64,000 bases of DNA, from NCBI GenBank assembly GCA_001724265.1, contig MEDY01000055.1, positions 1 to 64,000 on the forward strand, in the 5' to 3' direction. Position 1 is the first letter of the stretch. Each line of letters starts with the position of its first letter. The translations under genes and the position numbers were made by a program. Shown here in pieces: positions 23,001 to 37,763 of the stretch. The DNA is from Rhizaria sp. SCN 62-66. Lineage: Eukaryota > Rhizaria, unplaced. The notes below the pieces were generated by a model. That model was not told the origin of the DNA and did no database searches. It saw only the letters and a list, made by a program, of their open reading frames with translations.

Positions 23001-23424
23001 CGAGGTCGGCGAGCCCGTCAACGACGCTGCCGGAGCCAAGGTTGGCGAGCAGCTGCGCGAGGTGGGGCGCGTGCGTCTGGATCATGGCCGCGTTGTTGGC
23101 GATCATGGCGGGCACGAGCTGCAGGGACTGGAGCCAGCGGGTGACACCGACCTGCGAGACAAGGTAGCCGATGGGGCGCGGCAGCGGCGACAGCTGCTCC
23201 TTGACGAAGTCACGCATCTTGAGCGCCGCACGACGGCGGCAGGCGCGCTTGGCGAAGCCCAGCGACGCGGGGGTCTGGAGAGCAGCCTCAATCCGGGAGG
23301 ACATCGCAGCGTTGGCATCCATGGTCGTGGACGCCAACGCAGCACCACCTGCGGCCAGAGCTCCGCAGGTGATGAACTGCACAAGGAACCCCACGACGAC
23401 AGCGAGTGTCGTAAGGGACCTCAT
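17020..23424 (-). CDS. Giant secreted LamG/EGF repeat protein
   Basis: A single intronless frame of 2,134 aa ends in TAA. Start at 23424 gives a signal peptide (MRSLTTLAVVVGFLVQFITC); the frame extends further upstream without a better start. Residues 30-300 and about 510-1230 hold degenerate helical repeats of about 100-150 residues with a Cys-rich hinge, an S/P-x-I-G motif and a Y/V-G-G-L/F turn (for example PIGAFAVQYGGLHGLA, RIGHLYTHYGSLLGLA). Residues about 308-475 look like a LamG/concanavalin-type lectin domain (YTYQFWLKPGADF, NLQLFYNDALVQETLV). An EGF-like module lies near 1388-1440 (CPNQCSARGKCVQ, CICDPGWTGTGCEIY). The C-terminal third has four CCxxC motifs at about 1454, 1700, 1811 and 2104. 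No membrane anchor is seen. Probably an extracellular or wall protein; the ligand is unknown. Confidence 0.8.
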   Translation of the reverse strand: MRSLTTLAVVVGFLVQFITCGALAAGGAALASTTMDANAAMSSRIEAALQTPASLGFAKRACRRRAALKMRDFVKEQLSPLPRPIGYLVSQVGVTRWLQSLQLVPAMIANNAAMIQTHAPHLAQLLANLGSGSVVDGLADLVKKVGPVTVGPAPSAEALLAFLELGGDNAKLAVESCVVSYRLTTTPLQREACNAYDTTGEAGLKLLAIKLFTNTVRASPIGAFAVQYGGLHGLAARDAAFTGRLSSIVASSRLGALMARVGGFSRILADLQQGAHGLESISWALFGPKLLEKASHCAGGDGGQYVPPRMWTALGKLARDTALTQTFPASKHYTYQFWLKPGADFARLGGNLLRHGASSTVAAPAISACADARGVPGLAITVDGRNGTKGGIACSNALPVNECTFVTVTHRDGNLQLFYNDALVQETLVRDAVPVAGPVYFSDPWAAAADAEVMPVSVLARAVTRAEIAASIGATQHACPSTAFPAPLRARFSAVREAELSALSEVASSVRSTLDASVAADSASNSAASSAAEAELSAAQKDICLMRFRSLSIRKLATALAKSPIAAEFNTHGSTVRTFLAAGAAGKYDPAALDAKLANTHIGAALARVGGLKAVVEAFKAPAGNADTWAKVQALVMQMGGGKVELALDRCGQRSGAVLSDAAALDKQGCEVVTRWGRASLPSYAVKLFEQALAASRIGHLYTHYGSLLGLATALRSNKDLEGKAALLFAGSEAGQLLAPHGGLSAAFTAVLEGPGPLHALLWTAFSPKLAPVADRCAAALGSPAEQRRAVCRQRVVRRATYEFLGTIPQTPLAPLLGEFSVLDTASTAAVTANVSTASGTLTALAGVPWNRVFALDERVAGSPLATMLAPMGGVPALAAAARTSLAALQNFVWTMNKLALLPAVEACERRSERESTYVEACRRRVNDVYTGRFSAEVAKSAIAPFASKFGGFAALARHDPALLTRLAKLTASQPIAERFRYLGGLNNVFASVAQDPNALEAYLITDMYGATAQAALGHCEDHAATAAVASTASFMVSLKEKLTAPAFKRILDRALLAARNPLASSPLAQELVRLGGLQGLMVAASEGRDEDVAAFVAERLGTPLASARINGFVSGVGGATGLRALTQASHDMMSKTLAVLECEILSSTWLKGYLDAVGGCLPMMEIAGRPNAPDALDELAQKRVQRLWIETGLLPLTDGTFQAAVLTGTHFEPLLRQVIVGAFSAQHGDSAHAAHFSEMFGKILGKIETPRSFLESGASASSKAGAKGKARYDPNDPDPLKKPVDDDYYPTTLTVEAIGNKDVLEHVLRLKPGPEFKPGDIMAMDIAGGVPIVDPVAAYDDSPDVMAIVAGMNKTNSTVQAPANETVPAKASMTSIASVPNKVINDVPARCPNQCSARGKCVQNTGKSLLSPSGTAYIHPYECICDPGWTGTGCEIYIDQYVRWLLSKGRYGLPKCCPTCKSQSNPLPEARWVPAASANAFPVDPKCAHPEWISDRQRRAECIRSALATRQRVVPSPDIRAANIAGDDTPTNKDIIDLSFVELSTAVTARTSEPKSFSATLFENYAARTNADLKSVEAAFDVQFAEAVRPHAEARAAEEHSRLALLESGSGPTPRAGSAAAKFPVKTAAQLQAEHDSRYTSAFNKAYSLVESKESDQPGVSVIGEQGSSKQELKVATEVIVQDTSSLFTPTPLDEIHVPECCIPCDHNPQKDPEPKFVPTPEREKSIVERLSDNPPLPHTKDPYEIGIATKLSTGREDGQKFKRRGAVERANSWAARVANPMYNRRSNSPLPSEMSIKRLDDQDNDDEQCCTICPFKHVRGIFDKSGSTAVSSANSPDGADGATNVTPASFLELDAQFLSRSEDNLYSFIEESLTLVLRDDALPSMSAAEIDALARKHKPTATASLESLLDGALDTPAFPSLAATAEDVPVSASLLRAAKVARAIQRDFPESVSLLETSATTTATATAGAKAKVQGEPFPDDPKALPIEKRAEMIVQRQMIEKYINSTKPNCVNGTEVKKVDPPKGKGFNARLARMDIWLRSEKQNSTISAQAALSDWLTKLERKRTQTMPPTPAWRGVDLSTNVNHVNVPFVPRPDKKQAPCCDMCPSVFVLRQFPHNPWEEGPGPAFEILN

Positions 23425-24156
23425 GGTTGCACCTGTCGTTAGCAAGCACAGGGACGGGCAAGCAGGGGCAGAAAGAAGCAGGAAGAGGGGGCGATGGGGA
23501 AAGGGGGCGAGGGGAGGAAAGAACCAAAGGAGACAATGCAAAGAGCCGACGGGTAAGAGTGGGGAAGATAGGGAGTGGGGGGTAGGTAGAGATATACATC
23601 ATAATTCAGTGCAATCCCTGACTGACCGCGCTGAGGGTCACGGGGGATGGGGTGACTCATCGAAAGGGGACCTCGAAGGAGTTCTCAGAAGCAAGGTCGA
23701 CAGCCCTCCCTCGAGGCGAAACCAGCACTGCCAGGCCGAGAGAGCGCCCACCACAGACATATGATGTTTAAAGAGCAATACAATTCCCTCCCGAAATTGC
23801 TAAAAGGCTATATATGCTTTCCTGGGCAGCACACAACCAGGTTTGATGTTCCCCACATGGCTCGCCCGAAATTAAGCCGCGGTGGGGGTTCAGCTGCTCA
23901 CGGTCACCTGGCTGGCTGGTCAACTTTCGCGTTCGAAACACGTTTGTGGTGGAGACGAATGTCCGCTTCTTATCATCTCTTATATACGCCCATTTCTCAT
24001 TTCATGCTAGTGTTGTTAAGATATATCATTGTGCGAAATTGCAGAAATTTAGTATATTATTTTAGTGCTCTATCTTACGATCAATGTGCTCACTTTTCAC
24101 TCATTTTGTGAAACTGATGCTGATCTTAACTTCGATTGGATCTCTTAGGTACACCG
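23425..24156. other. Divergent promoter region
   Basis: Region between the giant secreted gene and the ARM-like gene. The first 170 bases upstream of the secreted gene are strongly pyrimidine-rich on its coding strand, a long pyrimidine leader. CGGTCACC occurs at 23901. The right part is AT-rich. No gene is seen. Confidence 0.45.
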
Positions 24157-25899
24157 ATGTCCTCGTCGGATGCAGACAGCTTTGCTGCCCGACTGGCACA
24201 GGGCAAGACAGAGATGCGTATTGCGGACGTACCCACTGTAATCTCTTTGCTCAACAATACAGAGACGATCCACGCGACGCTGGAGCACTTAGCGCCCCAG
24301 CTGCCCCAACTCGTTGACAACGTTGCCGGTCTCTTGATCGAAGTTCCGACAGAGCAAGGTTCTCAACTTCTTCATGCGCTTACGCGCCACGGTGACCTCA
24401 ACGTGCGCCGTGCTGTCGTAGAGAGCGGTGTTGCTCAGGACCTCACTTACTTCGCCACGTCGGCCATCTCCAGCGGCTCAGAGACGATCGCACTGCGTGC
24501 TCTCGCGTCTATCAACGCGCTCGTGACGCCCACAGTCAACGACGACGTCGACGCCTTTGTCGCGGCGTCCTCCAGCGAGCGTCGCTCCCGCGCGCGCGAT
24601 GCTGCGCACGAGCGCGCGCTGACTGAGGCCGCCGAGGCGGACCTGGAGGAAGAGTATGACCTAATCCAGTCAACCAAGCTCGAGGTGCGCAAGGGCCGCG
24701 TAGTGCACGTCGTGCGCGCTCTCGCGGCCGAGTCGCCCGAGAAGCTGACGCCGCGCATGATCATTGCACTGGCCACGCTGTGGAGCAATGTGTACGCGAA
24801 CCGTACCGACGGCGACGCGCGCAAAGACGACTTCGCCTTCTCCGAGGTCGACGCCGGCGTGCACATGCTCAAGACGCTCGTCAAGGCCCTCGACGCGCGC
24901 GAGAAGGCCGAGCAGGACTCGCAATCGTCCGACAAAGCTGAAGAGCCCTCGATAGAGGGCGGTGCGGCCGAGCGCGCGCAGAACAGCTCGATCTTGGCCG
25001 CTACGGCCACGGTCGCGGCCGCGTTCGAGAAGCTGTACGCGGGCTTGGGCGAGCAGGATCTCGTGCGGCTGCTCGACGACGCGCTGCTGATGCGCAAGCT
25101 TGCGCTCTGGCTGGGCTCCGCGGACACAGCCGTGGCGGCCCACGCCGCGGGCGTTGTCGCCGCGTTCAGCCGCTTCCCCGGCCTCACCGCGCGGGCCTTC
25201 TCGCCCCGCGGCGGCAACCTCGCGGCCGCGCTCGAGACCCTGCTGGGCCCGCAGTCGCCCGCGCACACGCTGCGCGTCGCCGCCGCCACGCTGGTTGCCG
25301 CGCTCGGGAGCTTCCCCGCACTCGCGGCCCAGACGGCTGCGCGCGGTACTGTGCTCCGCGCCGGCTACATGCTGAACCACACCGACTACGGCGTGCGGCT
25401 GGCGGCGCTCGAGCTGATCCGCGCCTTCGCGCCGCACATGGTGCCGCGAATGGTAGACGAGGTGCTGGGGCTGGGCACGGCGCGCTTCCTCGTCGACTGC
25501 GGCGAGGATATCATCGCCGTGCGCCGCCGGGCCGACGGGCGCATCGCTGCCGCCACGGTGGGCTCCGACCTCGCCGCCGCCACTGCGGGCGCCGCGGGCG
25601 CCACTGCAGGCGCCGCCTCTGCGAGCGCCGGTGGGAGCACCGCGGTGGCGGCGCATGCCGGGGCTGATGTGACCGAGAGCGCTGCGGGGCTGGGCGCGAT
25701 TGACAATGTCGCCGTCGTGACCGCGGCCGCCGCGGTGGCCAGCGACCTCGGCCAGATCGCCATCATGTGGGTCAAGGCCGTCAAAGCGCTCGCGTCCGTC
25801 GCCGGCGGGTCAGACCTGCTCGCGGCAGGCGCGCAGAAGGTTATGGGGCGGGTTATCGAAGCGTTCCCGGAGGCTGAGGCGTCGCTGCGGTTCGCCTGA
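24157..25899 (+). CDS. ARM/HEAT-repeat-like protein, possibly PSMD5-like
   Basis: Single exon, 580 aa, TGA stop. The protein is almost all helical with repeated pairs of helices typical of ARM/HEAT solenoids, for example NVAGLLIEVPTEQGSQLLHA, then LRVAAATLVAALGSF and YGVRLAALELIRAFAPHM. Overall length and the order of repeats are compatible with the PSMD5/S5b family of proteasome assembly chaperones (about 500 aa), but I find no diagnostic motif, so this is a weak suggestion. Ala/Gly-rich insertions occur near residues 475-500. The start at 24157 was chosen as the first ATG; only a TTG precedes it before a stop. It lacks a signal peptide and is likely cytosolic. Confidence 0.6.
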   Translation: MSSSDADSFAARLAQGKTEMRIADVPTVISLLNNTETIHATLEHLAPQLPQLVDNVAGLLIEVPTEQGSQLLHALTRHGDLNVRRAVVESGVAQDLTYFATSAISSGSETIALRALASINALVTPTVNDDVDAFVAASSSERRSRARDAAHERALTEAAEADLEEEYDLIQSTKLEVRKGRVVHVVRALAAESPEKLTPRMIIALATLWSNVYANRTDGDARKDDFAFSEVDAGVHMLKTLVKALDAREKAEQDSQSSDKAEEPSIEGGAAERAQNSSILAATATVAAAFEKLYAGLGEQDLVRLLDDALLMRKLALWLGSADTAVAAHAAGVVAAFSRFPGLTARAFSPRGGNLAAALETLLGPQSPAHTLRVAAATLVAALGSFPALAAQTAARGTVLRAGYMLNHTDYGVRLAALELIRAFAPHMVPRMVDEVLGLGTARFLVDCGEDIIAVRRRADGRIAAATVGSDLAAATAGAAGATAGAASASAGGSTAVAAHAGADVTESAAGLGAIDNVAVVTAAAAVASDLGQIAIMWVKAVKALASVAGGSDLLAAGAQKVMGRVIEAFPEAEASLRFA

Positions 25900-26280
25900 G
25901 GTCGACGTCACACTCAGTAGTACACGGCAAGACCAGTGCTAGGAGTGAGAGGCTGAGAAGTTATATAGAGTTTTATCTTCATGTTTGCACTGAAGGAGGA
26001 TTATGTAGTTATTTTAACCGAATCGTTCATGATTCATGAACGATTCATTTCGTTTATATGGTTTAAGAATACAAACCAGCATTAGTTTCAAGGAATCATC
26101 GCGTTGACAGGAGAAGTCGTTGAGCGTGGAATAATTTTAAAAAATAGTCATGTTTATTTGCAATATAATTCTTTTTAAGTCGATAGTCAATCAAACCAAA
26201 AGTCACTAATGTCAATTTCACTTCTCTTGCACAGAGGCTTTCAGCACAAGGCACGCGCTGGCACACGTTGTTGTCGTTGT
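25900..26280. other. Convergent intergenic region
   Basis: AT-rich spacer between the 3' ends of the ARM-like and Vps34 genes, containing the perfect inverted repeat at 26020-26046. Confidence 0.5.
26020..26046. repeat. Perfect 11-bp inverted repeat, 5-nt spacer
   Basis: GAATCGTTCAT (26020-26030) and its exact complement ATGAACGATTC (26036-26046) flank GATTC. It lies between two convergent genes and would form a stable hairpin in either 3' transcript. Confidence 0.7.
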
Positions 26281-29200
26281 TTACTTCCAGTAGGACGCGA
26301 ATGAGTGGATCTTGTCGTTGACAACGGTCAGGAACGCGCCCAGCGATTCGTCAATCTTGCCCAAGATGTAGTGCGAAGCCTCCTCGTCGGTAAGCGCGAG
26401 CTGGAAGTTGTCCTGGACCTTAGAGATATGCGTCTCGGGCGCGTCCATCATGTTGGGGATGCCGGCGTCGGCCATGAGCGTCAGCAGCGTGATGATCAGG
26501 TTCGCGTGCTTGCGCAGGATGTTGAACGCCAGACAGCAGTAGTGACGGAAGTCCCGGTAGTGTGCAGACTGCGCGCCGCCCATGGCCTCGAACATCTGGC
26601 GGCTGAACTTCATCGGCGGCGGTCCCGGCTTGGGGTCCTTGCCGAAGATGAAGCCGAAGTCGATGTGGAACATGTGCCCGTCGGTCGTGATCAGGATGTT
26701 CTCCAGGTGGCGGTCGCCGATGCCGAGCAGATAGGTCATCACGCAGTAGCCCGCGCAGCTCTTGACAAACGTGTTGAGTACCTCGGCCTGGTCCTTCTGC
26801 TTCGGGTTGTGGTGACAGAAGAACTTCTTGAGGTCTTTGCTGTGCTCGGCCTCGATGTCCTGGATCGTGTGCGAGTTGGCCACGAACTCGACAAAGCCGT
26901 CGTCGGGCGAGGTCGCGATCACGCGGTAGGGCGTCAGCCGCAGGTCCAGCAAGTGCGTCTTGAGCAGGCGGTCCATCAGGCCGAATAGCTAGTGTTGAGA
27001 GAGAAAAGAAGGAGAGAGAGAGATACAGACAATGATTGGTGAGTTACACGTTCCTCAGAGTGCTTGATTTTGATTCAAGAGTTTTAAGAATCGTGAGGGA
27101 ATCGAAATGACAACATATCACGTACCTGTAGAATGAGCTGATCCTGGCGCAAGTCGTCGCCGGACTTGAATATGACCTTGTATTCGCCACCGGGCGCGAC
27201 GACCTGCCGGCCCAAGTGCGCGTCGCCCTTGGGCTCGCACCCCAGCGTCGCAGACATCCCCATCGGCAGCGGCCCCGGCGGCGGCGCGCTGAACGTCACC
27301 ACCGGGTCCGCCGCCACCGCGGCGGCCTCGGCGGCGGCGGCGGCGGCGGCCGCGGCGTCGTCATCGTCGCCGGCCGAGGCCGTCTCAGCGGCCCCGGCGG
27401 TGGATGCGCTGGGGGACGTGTTGCTGCCGGAGAGATTCGCGATAAAGCGCGACGTGGCACTGGCGAACATGGCCGAGAAGGTGCGCCCGGCGGAGCGCCC
27501 GCTGTTGCCGTTGCCGTCCGCGCCGTCGGCCGCAGAGGCGGTGCCCACGGTGCGGTGCGTCATCAGGAATGGCGCTTTGGCGGACTTGAACACCGTGCAA
27601 CTCGTCGCGACTGAAAGAAATAAAGAAAGACACAATAAAAATAAAATAAATTCAGTTAGGACGGACATACAGGTATTTCCTAAGTAAGTTAAAACATAAT
27701 GAAATAATTTGTTGCTAAGTAGAGTCAAAAAACGAACCTGTGCTTGCGAGCTGGATCTGCGGAAATAGCGGGAGCGCGATGGGCGGGCTCATCACGGCCA
27801 GGTCCTGGAAGTTGTCCACGGGCGCCTCGAGCGCGGGGTCCGCGCCCGCGGCGGGCATCGGCAGCGACTCGTCGCGCGCCAGCAGCCCGCGCAGCAGCGG
27901 GATCTTCTGCGCCGCCTTGGACTTGCTCGACACGGCGCGCGAGAGGTCGTTCATGCGCTTCAGGTAGCGTGTCTGCGCCAGCAGCTCGGCGTGCCATGCG
28001 GGCCGCACGGCCAGCAGCGTCGCCATAAAGCGCTCCAGCACGCGCTTGAACTCGAGCCCGCGGCTGCGGTCGTAACCCTCGGTGACGAGGAACCAGTAGA
28101 GCGCGTTGGCCAGGTACCCGCAGCGGGCGCAGCGCTCGATCAGCAGCGTCGCGAGCAGCCCCGTGTGCATGGGACCCGCGCGCTCGTAGCGCAGCGCCTG
28201 CACCAGCTGCAGCAGGAATGTGTCGATGTCCTCGTCCGAGGCCGACTCGCGCAGCTGCTTCACCGCGAAGTGCCACACCTGGGAGGGCAGCGACGGCCGC
28301 AGCAGCGCCAGCGCGCTCGCGGGGGAGATGCGCGCCCACGTGGGCAGCACGCGCAGCGCCTCCTCGGCCTCGGCGCGGTCCGACCACGCGACGGCGCCCA
28401 GATACGGCGCCAGCGCGGCCGGGTCGGCCGCCAGGTAGGCGCCGTTGCGGACCATGGCCATGCGCTGGGGCAGCGTGAGCCGCGTGCGCAGCGGCTGTCG
28501 CAGCACCTCGGCGATGGCGGCCAGGTCGCCGGCCGACGGCGGCGGCGCGGGCAGCCCCGCGGCGAGCGCCAGTACCGCCGTCAGTGCGGCCGAGGTGGGC
28601 AGCGGACACGCGGCGTCAGGGTCGTACGTCACCAGGCGGCGGTGGCGGTCCGTCACCGGCAGCACCGATGGGATGCGCTGCGGCGCCTCGTTGTGGTGAT
28701 ACACCACAGGGAAGCGGAACGGCGCAGAGTCGATCGTCAGCGTCAGCGGCGGCGCGTGAGAGAAGTGCGCTGCTGGGTTATATAAAGAAGTTAGGCCGCT
28801 GCCGTCCGCGGCGGAAGTCAGGCCGCCCCCGTAGAGCGCGACGGCGTCGCGGGGCACGGCGCCCGCGCCCTCTGGCGGCGCCCAGTGCGTGCACGCGAGC
28901 GCGACGGGCGCGGGAGCCAGCGCGGCGAGCCGCTCCTGGGCCTCGGTCTCGGCGAAGCGCGCGGCCGCGAGCGCCGACAGCCAGTCGGAGCCGGGCGCGA
29001 GCGCCGCGGCGCCGGCGGCGGGCGCGACGGGCGCGGCGGGCCGGCGCGCGGTGCGGGGCTCGGCGTCGAGCGCGCCCAGCAGCGCCGCGTGGAGGGACTG
29101 CTCCAGCGCGGGCAGCGCCGAGGCCGCCGAGGACAAAGACAGCGGCGCGGGCGCCAGGGCCGAGCTGAGGAAGCGCGGTGTGGGGTCGCCACCCGGCAGT

Positions 29201-30746
29201 CCGCCGCAGACGGCGGCGGCGCTGTTGCTCCCGTTGCAACCGTTGTGGAGTACAAGAGCGCGCGAGACGCCGGTGCTGCCCCCGCTCTCGGCCCCGTCGC
29301 CGTAGCCGCCGCCGTCGCGGTTGCCGTTGTTGGCCGCGACGGGGCGCGTGGGCACACCGAGCAGCAGCGAGGCCGTGAGAGCGGCGTCGGCGGGGGCGAA
29401 CCGCGAGGCGCGGGCCAGCACCCGCCCAATGGCCTCGAGATCCGCGCCCGCCACGGGGGGCTCGGGCCCGGTGACGTGGGCGCTGCTGAAAGTCGCGATC
29501 AGCGCCTCGTCGGCCTCGGCATCGGGCTCGGTCTTGGACTCGGCCTCGGCGCCGGCGTCGGCGTCGATCGCGGAGCCAGCTTCGGAGTTCGCCAAAGTCT
29601 TGACACTCTTCGCGTTGTCTTTGTTGTTGTAGTTGTTGTTGTTGTTGTTGTTGTTGTTAGCGGCAGCGTAGTGCGCGGCGGCTGCGGCCGAGACCATCGC
29701 GATTTCCTTCGCCAACAGCGCATTCTGGGCCGCCACGTCGCCCGCAAGCACTGCGGCGTCCAGGTCGGGGTGCGCAAAGCGGTACGCGCCGTAGCGCGAC
29801 AGCGACACGCTGGGCTCGGCCTCCGCGTCGCCAACACCGTTGACGCCGCCACTGTTGCCGCTTCCACCGTCGCCGCTCCAGTCACCAGAGCCAGCAGCGG
29901 CGGCAGCGGCGGCGGCGCTGCTGCTGCTGTTGCTGTTGCTGCTGGCGACGGGCTTCTGCCCCGCCGCGCGCGCGAGCCCAAGCGCGAGCGAGGACGCTGC
30001 GGGCGCGCGCTGCAAGTGGTCGCGGGCCTCGTCGCGCACGCCCAGTGCGGCCGCGCGCTGCGGGGGCCTGTGGGGCGTGGCCGAGTCGACACTGCCGTCA
30101 CCGACGACACCCGGAGCAAGCGCGAGGCGGCGCGTGCCCAGCTTGAGGCGCCCGTTGCGGTCGAAGAAGGGCAGGCAGGTCCCGCCGACGGGGCGGACGC
30201 GCGGCGCCCACAGGCCCTCGTCGTAGAGCGTGGCGGGGAAGTCGAGGAAGACGTCTGGGTCGGGCCGCAGCGCGCGGGGCGGGACCGGATGCGCGACCTC
30301 GTAGACAGTGAGCGCAAGCGTGGACGACGGTGTGAGCTCGCGGAAGCAGACGGGGAAGGTGACCCACTCGTCGAAGGCGACGTCGAGCGACGACGCGAAA
30401 GTGCGCGGGGTCGTCTGGACCGGGACGCCGACGGGCATGCCGCTGTTGTGAATCTGCGCGACAACGAAGAGCTCGGTGCCGCGCAGGGGCAGCGCGGCGG
30501 CGTCGCGGTGGGTCGCCAGAAAGGCCGCGTCAGGCAGCCATTTGCCAGCCAGAGATGTGCTGCGGAGGAGCAACAGGCAGGCAATCACAAAGGACAACAT
30601 ATGGTGAGAGAAGGTTGCGAGAAACAGTTGATGGAGACAAAGATATGCTTGGCATGAGCATAGTTTCAATGCGAACGAGGAACGTACATCTTGACCTTGA
30701 CGGGGAGGTCGAGGTCCGAGAGACAGAAGAAGTGCTGCAGCGACAT
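26281..30746 (-). CDS. PIK3C3: Phosphatidylinositol 3-kinase, class III (Vps34)
   Basis: Four exons, complement of 26281-26988, 27126-27610, 27738-30559 and 30688-30746; phases 2, 1 and 0 agree. Product 1,357 aa, TAA stop; usual Vps34 is about 880 aa. Exon 1 gives FFCLSDLDLPVKVKI, which continues as TSLAGKW, the start of the C2 domain. The helical PIK domain lies about 690-810. In the kinase domain, FKSGDDLRQDQLILQ continues across the last intron as LFGLMDRLLK; GIGDRHLENIL is the catalytic loop (about 1207) and HIDFGFIFGKDPKPGPPP the activation segment. The C-terminus SFASYWK matches the family's membrane-binding end. It makes PI3P for endosomes and autophagy. Extra length comes from low-complexity inserts in C2 and after FKSAKAP. 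One donor is GTTCGT, atypical here. Confidence 0.95.
29621..29658 (-). repeat. AAC repeat encoding polyasparagine in Vps34
   Basis: A TTG-type repeat on the plus strand reads as AAC on the coding strand and gives a run of Asn residues with one Tyr in the C2-proximal low-complexity insert. Confidence 0.8.
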
Positions 30747-31313
30747 GGTGGTTCAGTTCAGTGGTCGCTGCTTCTCGTCACTCCTGCGGACAGAAGCCGC
30801 ACGCACAAGGCGGCAAGCGCGTCGGCGCGCGGGGCGGGGAAAGAGCGGGGCGCGCTGTGGCAGCGCTGGCAGGCGGGGGCAGTGGCCTGGTGGCGCGGGG
30901 TGAGGTGGGAGGGAAGGGGCTAAGACTGTGGGGCAGTGGAGTGAGGTGAGGGATCAAACAAGTGGATATGGTGAGTGTCTGCCGCCATGAGCATAAATCA
31001 AAATTAAGATCATACACAAAACACTCGCAAATAATATATATTACGCGGATGCCGCAACTGACAGATGTTTCGCTTCGCACGAGCTCGTGATAAAGAACGC
31101 GAGACGTCGACGGCGGAAGCTTGAGGTCGAGGTCGAAGCCAAACCGAACGCGTGTCAATTTGACCCTGAAAGTCACTATGTCTTCCGACAATAGAGAGTT
31201 TACCGACATAACCAATTTTTCAACGCAGGTTTGACTTCATTAATAAAACTGCATCGATGCAGCAGGATATATCTGATGCGCAACCTCTCTTGTAAGTCAA
31301 GCACCTCCTCGAT
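30747..31313. other. Divergent promoter region
   Basis: Shared upstream region of the Vps34 and FAM135 genes. The Vps34-proximal part is pyrimidine-rich on the coding strand. A TGTAAGTC at about 31290 could be a leader splice donor for FAM135. No gene is seen. Confidence 0.4.
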
Positions 31314-36677
<5,364 letters not shown>

Positions 36678-37763
36678 GCTAAATGGCCCAGTTCTTGCAA
36701 GGCTTTTGCTGTGCGACCAGTTAGAAATACTCGATTCTCTTCATATCTGAATCTCTGGTAACAAATAATAATGTGACAAACGTGACGTTGTATGTGCGTT
36801 GATTTAGTTTTGTATTTTTGTTCAGTTCTATATTCTACACCCTTCCATGTGAACCTATGAGTAATGGCTCCTTCTGTTCTGCTTATTTTTTTTTCTTTCG
36901 ACTGCAACCAGTGTTCTGATTTGTTAACCTGCGCGTGGGCTTGCTGTGTCTGCGCTTGCTTGCTTGTGACCAGTGATGACAGTGACTCTTATTACCCTGT
37001 CACACTCTCGTTGCATCAGGAGTCGCCAGCCTGAGTGAACTTGCGTGCGATGATTTTGATTTCGTTTTTGAAAAGTAAGCAATGCCTTCCATATTTCTCC
37101 CTATAACTTTATATATTTTAACCCTGTTGTTCGCCCGCCGTATCTTTGACGCAGGCGCGCGTGCATCGTCAATCAATACATCAAATGCTTCATTTGTTTA
37201 ACATAGCATTGCGAAGACAGGATTCTATGCAGATGTAAAAGTTAAGAGATATTGTTTTGAAAATTGGTCTGTATTTTTTTGTTCTATCTTGTCACTACCA
37301 CACACCGCACTCGCACAATGATCACAACAACACTTGCAACTCCCACAAAAAAAACGATGGGCGTCGCACGTAAATATGCGCAACTCGCACAGAGAATGCT
37401 TTCATACCCACACACTGACGACAGCGGGTGTTTAAGACACACTGTCGTCGGGACACGCGTGCGTGCGCCGTGTGTGAGAAGTACACAGCGACGCGCGCGC
37501 GCGTTGGTGCGTGCGGGCAGACACCGCAGTGAGGCACCGCAAAGCGAGGGAGCTAGAGACTCACACGCTGAGTGGCGCCAAGAGCGGCGGCGTCGGCTCC
37601 CCGTAGGGAGGAGAAAGCGGGGACGAGTGGCGCAGGATGCGTTTACGCGCAGCAGCTCATGGTGATGACGTTATGATGAGACGATAGCAGATGTGGTTGT
37701 TGAAAGTGAGGTGTATGGCAGAGACTAGAGGGTAAACGGACTTTGTCTGGAGACAATGCACGC
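36678..37763. other. Convergent intergenic region with a GC-rich structured block
   Basis: The first 700 bases are AT-rich and featureless. From about 37400 to 37665 the sequence becomes GC-rich, without a coding frame, and contains an 8-bp stem (37417-37424 with 37442-37449). It is either the eL42 3' UTR or an unrecognised RNA. Confidence 0.4.
37417..37449. repeat. Hairpin: 8-bp arms with inner GTGT/ACAC pairing
   Basis: GACGACAG (37417-37424) pairs exactly with CTGTCGTC (37442-37449); inside, GTGT and ACAC can extend the stem around TTAAG. It marks the start of the GC-rich non-coding block. Confidence 0.6.

Noticed and set aside
20548-23442. 964-codon open frame on the plus strand
   Set aside because: It is antisense to the giant secreted protein and consists of Arg/Gly/Ala-rich reading typical of GC-rich complements. 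The minus frame has a signal peptide, LamG and EGF features.
28885-30657. 590-codon plus-strand frame opposite Vps34
   Set aside because: Shadow of the Vps34 exon, with no domain and a biased composition.
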